DNA of 6,106 bases from Atribacterota bacterium. Lineage in GTDB: Bacteria > Atribacterota > Phoenicimicrobiia > Phoenicimicrobiales > Phoenicimicrobiaceae. This document shows, piece after piece, positions 5,005 through 6,106 of the stretch; position 1 is the first letter of the stretch; each line of letters opens with the position of its first letter. The stretch covers positions 1-6,106 of the forward strand of contig DAOUWX010000114.1 of NCBI GenBank assembly GCA_030666935.1. The letters are read 5' to 3'. The position numbers and the translations under genes were made by a program. The notes under the pieces are model-generated. The model searched no databases and was not told the origin of the DNA. It saw nothing but the letters and a program-made list of their open reading frames with translations.

Positions 5005-6106
5005 TTATTTATCCAATAGTTTTGACTCGTCGTAGGATATTTTATTCTGCTTTTTATCCTGATGCCTTTCTAAAGCCAACTGGATTAATCGGTCAATCAG
5101 CTCAGGATAAGGGACACCACTCGCTTCCCACAGACGGGGGTACATACTGACAGAAGTAAAACCGGGGATGGTATTAATTTCGCTTAAATATATTTTATTT
5201 TCTTTTTTGCTGACAAAAAAATCTACTCGAGCCATCCCAGCAGAATCAACAGCTTTAAAGGCACAAAGGGCAATCTCCTGAACCTTTCGTGATACTCCAT
5301 CAGGTAAATCTGCCGGAACAATCAATTGAGTCCCTTCATTTATATATTTTGAATCATAATCATAAAATTCTCCTGCCGGCCTGATTTCACCCACTACTGA
5401 AGCCCTGGGTTCATCATTCCCCAAAACACTGCATTCTATCTCTCTGGCTTCCTCTAATCCCTCTTCAATCAAAATCTTTCTATCATAAGAAGAAGCTAAA
5501 TCTATGGCTTTTTCTAATTCTTCTTTCTTGTGAACTTTGGTTATCCCTACACTCGAACCTAAATTAGTGGGCTTTATAAAAAGAGGATATTCGAAATCAT
5601 CTTGAACTAAAGACAAGATTTTCTCTTTATCTTTTTGCCAATCTTTTCTCTTTATGGTCATCCATTTTAATATTGGTAAATCTCTCTGTTTAAATATTGT
5701 TTTCATTAAATCTTTGTCCATAGAAACTGCTGAGGCTACTACTCCTGCCCCCACATAAGGAATATCCGCTAATTCTAAGAGGCCTTGTACTGTTCCATCC
5801 TCTCCATAAGGACCGTGTAATACCGGGAAGATTACGTCTAATCTTTCTAAAGCCGAGCTTTTATCTAATCTTTGATTATTATCTATGTGGATCAGGGCTC
5901 TACCGGAAGAGTCATTCAATAAAATTACCGTGTTTTTCCCTTCTATTTTGCCAGATTGAAGAGCTAATTCAGAGTCCTGGGGAGATATCCATCTGCCTTC
6001 TTTGGTTATACCGATGGGTACTACGATATATTTATCTTTATCTATTGCTTTAATAATTGAGGAGGCGGAACAAAAGGAAACCTCATGTTCTCCCGACCTT
6101 CCTCCA
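5005..6106 (-). CDS. ddl: D-alanine-D-alanine ligase, 5' end cut by window edge
   Basis: An ATP-grasp enzyme that joins two D-alanines for peptidoglycan precursors in the cytoplasm. The open frame runs to the window edge, giving 366 visible residues. The first are GGRSGEHEVS, which in homologues sit about ten residues after the start, so only a short N-terminus is missing. A TTG at 5917-5919 could be mistaken for a start but lies inside the N-terminal domain. Numbering from the first visible residue: GGRSGEHEVS 1-10 (Glu8 fits E. coli DdlB Glu15), HGPYGEDG 97-104, ATP loop GSSVG 183-187, omega-loop Lys253-Tyr254 (fits DdlB Lys215-Tyr216), and NTIPGFTSVSMYP 311-323. The tyrosine predicts D-Ala-D-Ala rather than VanA-type D-Ala-D-lactate synthesis. 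Total length of about 376 residues fits the longer Ddl subgroup. It converges on the reductase gene; its promoter is outside. Confidence 0.96.
   Translation of the reverse strand, partial: GGRSGEHEVSFCSASSIIKAIDKDKYIVVPIGITKEGRWISPQDSELALQSGKIEGKNTVILLNDSSGRALIHIDNNQRLDKSSALERLDVIFPVLHGPYGEDGTVQGLLELADIPYVGAGVVASAVSMDKDLMKTIFKQRDLPILKWMTIKRKDWQKDKEKILSLVQDDFEYPLFIKPTNLGSSVGITKVHKKEELEKAIDLASSYDRKILIEEGLEEAREIECSVLGNDEPRASVVGEIRPAGEFYDYDSKYINEGTQLIVPADLPDGVSRKVQEIALCAFKAVDSAGMARVDFFVSKKENKIYLSEINTIPGFTSVSMYPRLWEASGVPYPELIDRLIQLALERHQDKKQNKISYDESKLLDK

Overview
The window is AT-rich DNA from a peptidoglycan-making bacterium. The gene set suggests an anaerobe or facultative anaerobe: it has an oxygen-independent, B12-dependent (class II) ribonucleotide reductase and a nickel regulon. 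Low GC, long AT-rich intergenic regions and degenerate short-unit repeat arrays would fit an uncultured candidate-phylum lineage (Atribacterota-like is one guess) or a low-GC Firmicutes relative. That placement is inference, because no rRNA or other strong phylogenetic marker is present.

Layout from left to right. (1) 1-140, minus strand: the start of an exported DUF4198/NikK-like protein, probably a nickel-uptake accessory. (2) 151-455, no gene: an 8-bp CCAATTNN tandem array, a REP-like double hairpin whose two arms are AGT-heptamer arrays, and a terminator for the next gene. (3) 456-872, minus: the nickel-responsive repressor NikR. Its promoter overlaps a palindrome that fits a published NikR operator consensus, so it is very likely autoregulated. 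(4) 1087-1614, minus: a cytoplasmic cyclophilin-type peptidyl-prolyl isomerase. (5) 1718-2287, minus: an FMN nitroreductase-family protein with a Fur-family-like dyad over its promoter. (6) 2288-2606, no gene: a divergent promoter region. (7) 2607-4946, plus: adenosylcobalamin-dependent ribonucleoside-triphosphate reductase with an N-terminal ATP-cone. (8) 5005-6106, minus and convergent: D-alanine-D-alanine ligase, complete except for roughly the first ten residues, which lie beyond the window.

The left end forms one functional unit: NikR with a probable nickel-transport accessory, on the same strand but separated by a terminator and repeats. The other genes are housekeeping functions (protein folding, redox, dNTP synthesis, cell wall) without an evident shared pathway. 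No new multigene system is visible. The less ordinary content is the structured repeat region at 160-348, the readable NikR operator-promoter, and the dyad in front of the nitroreductase.
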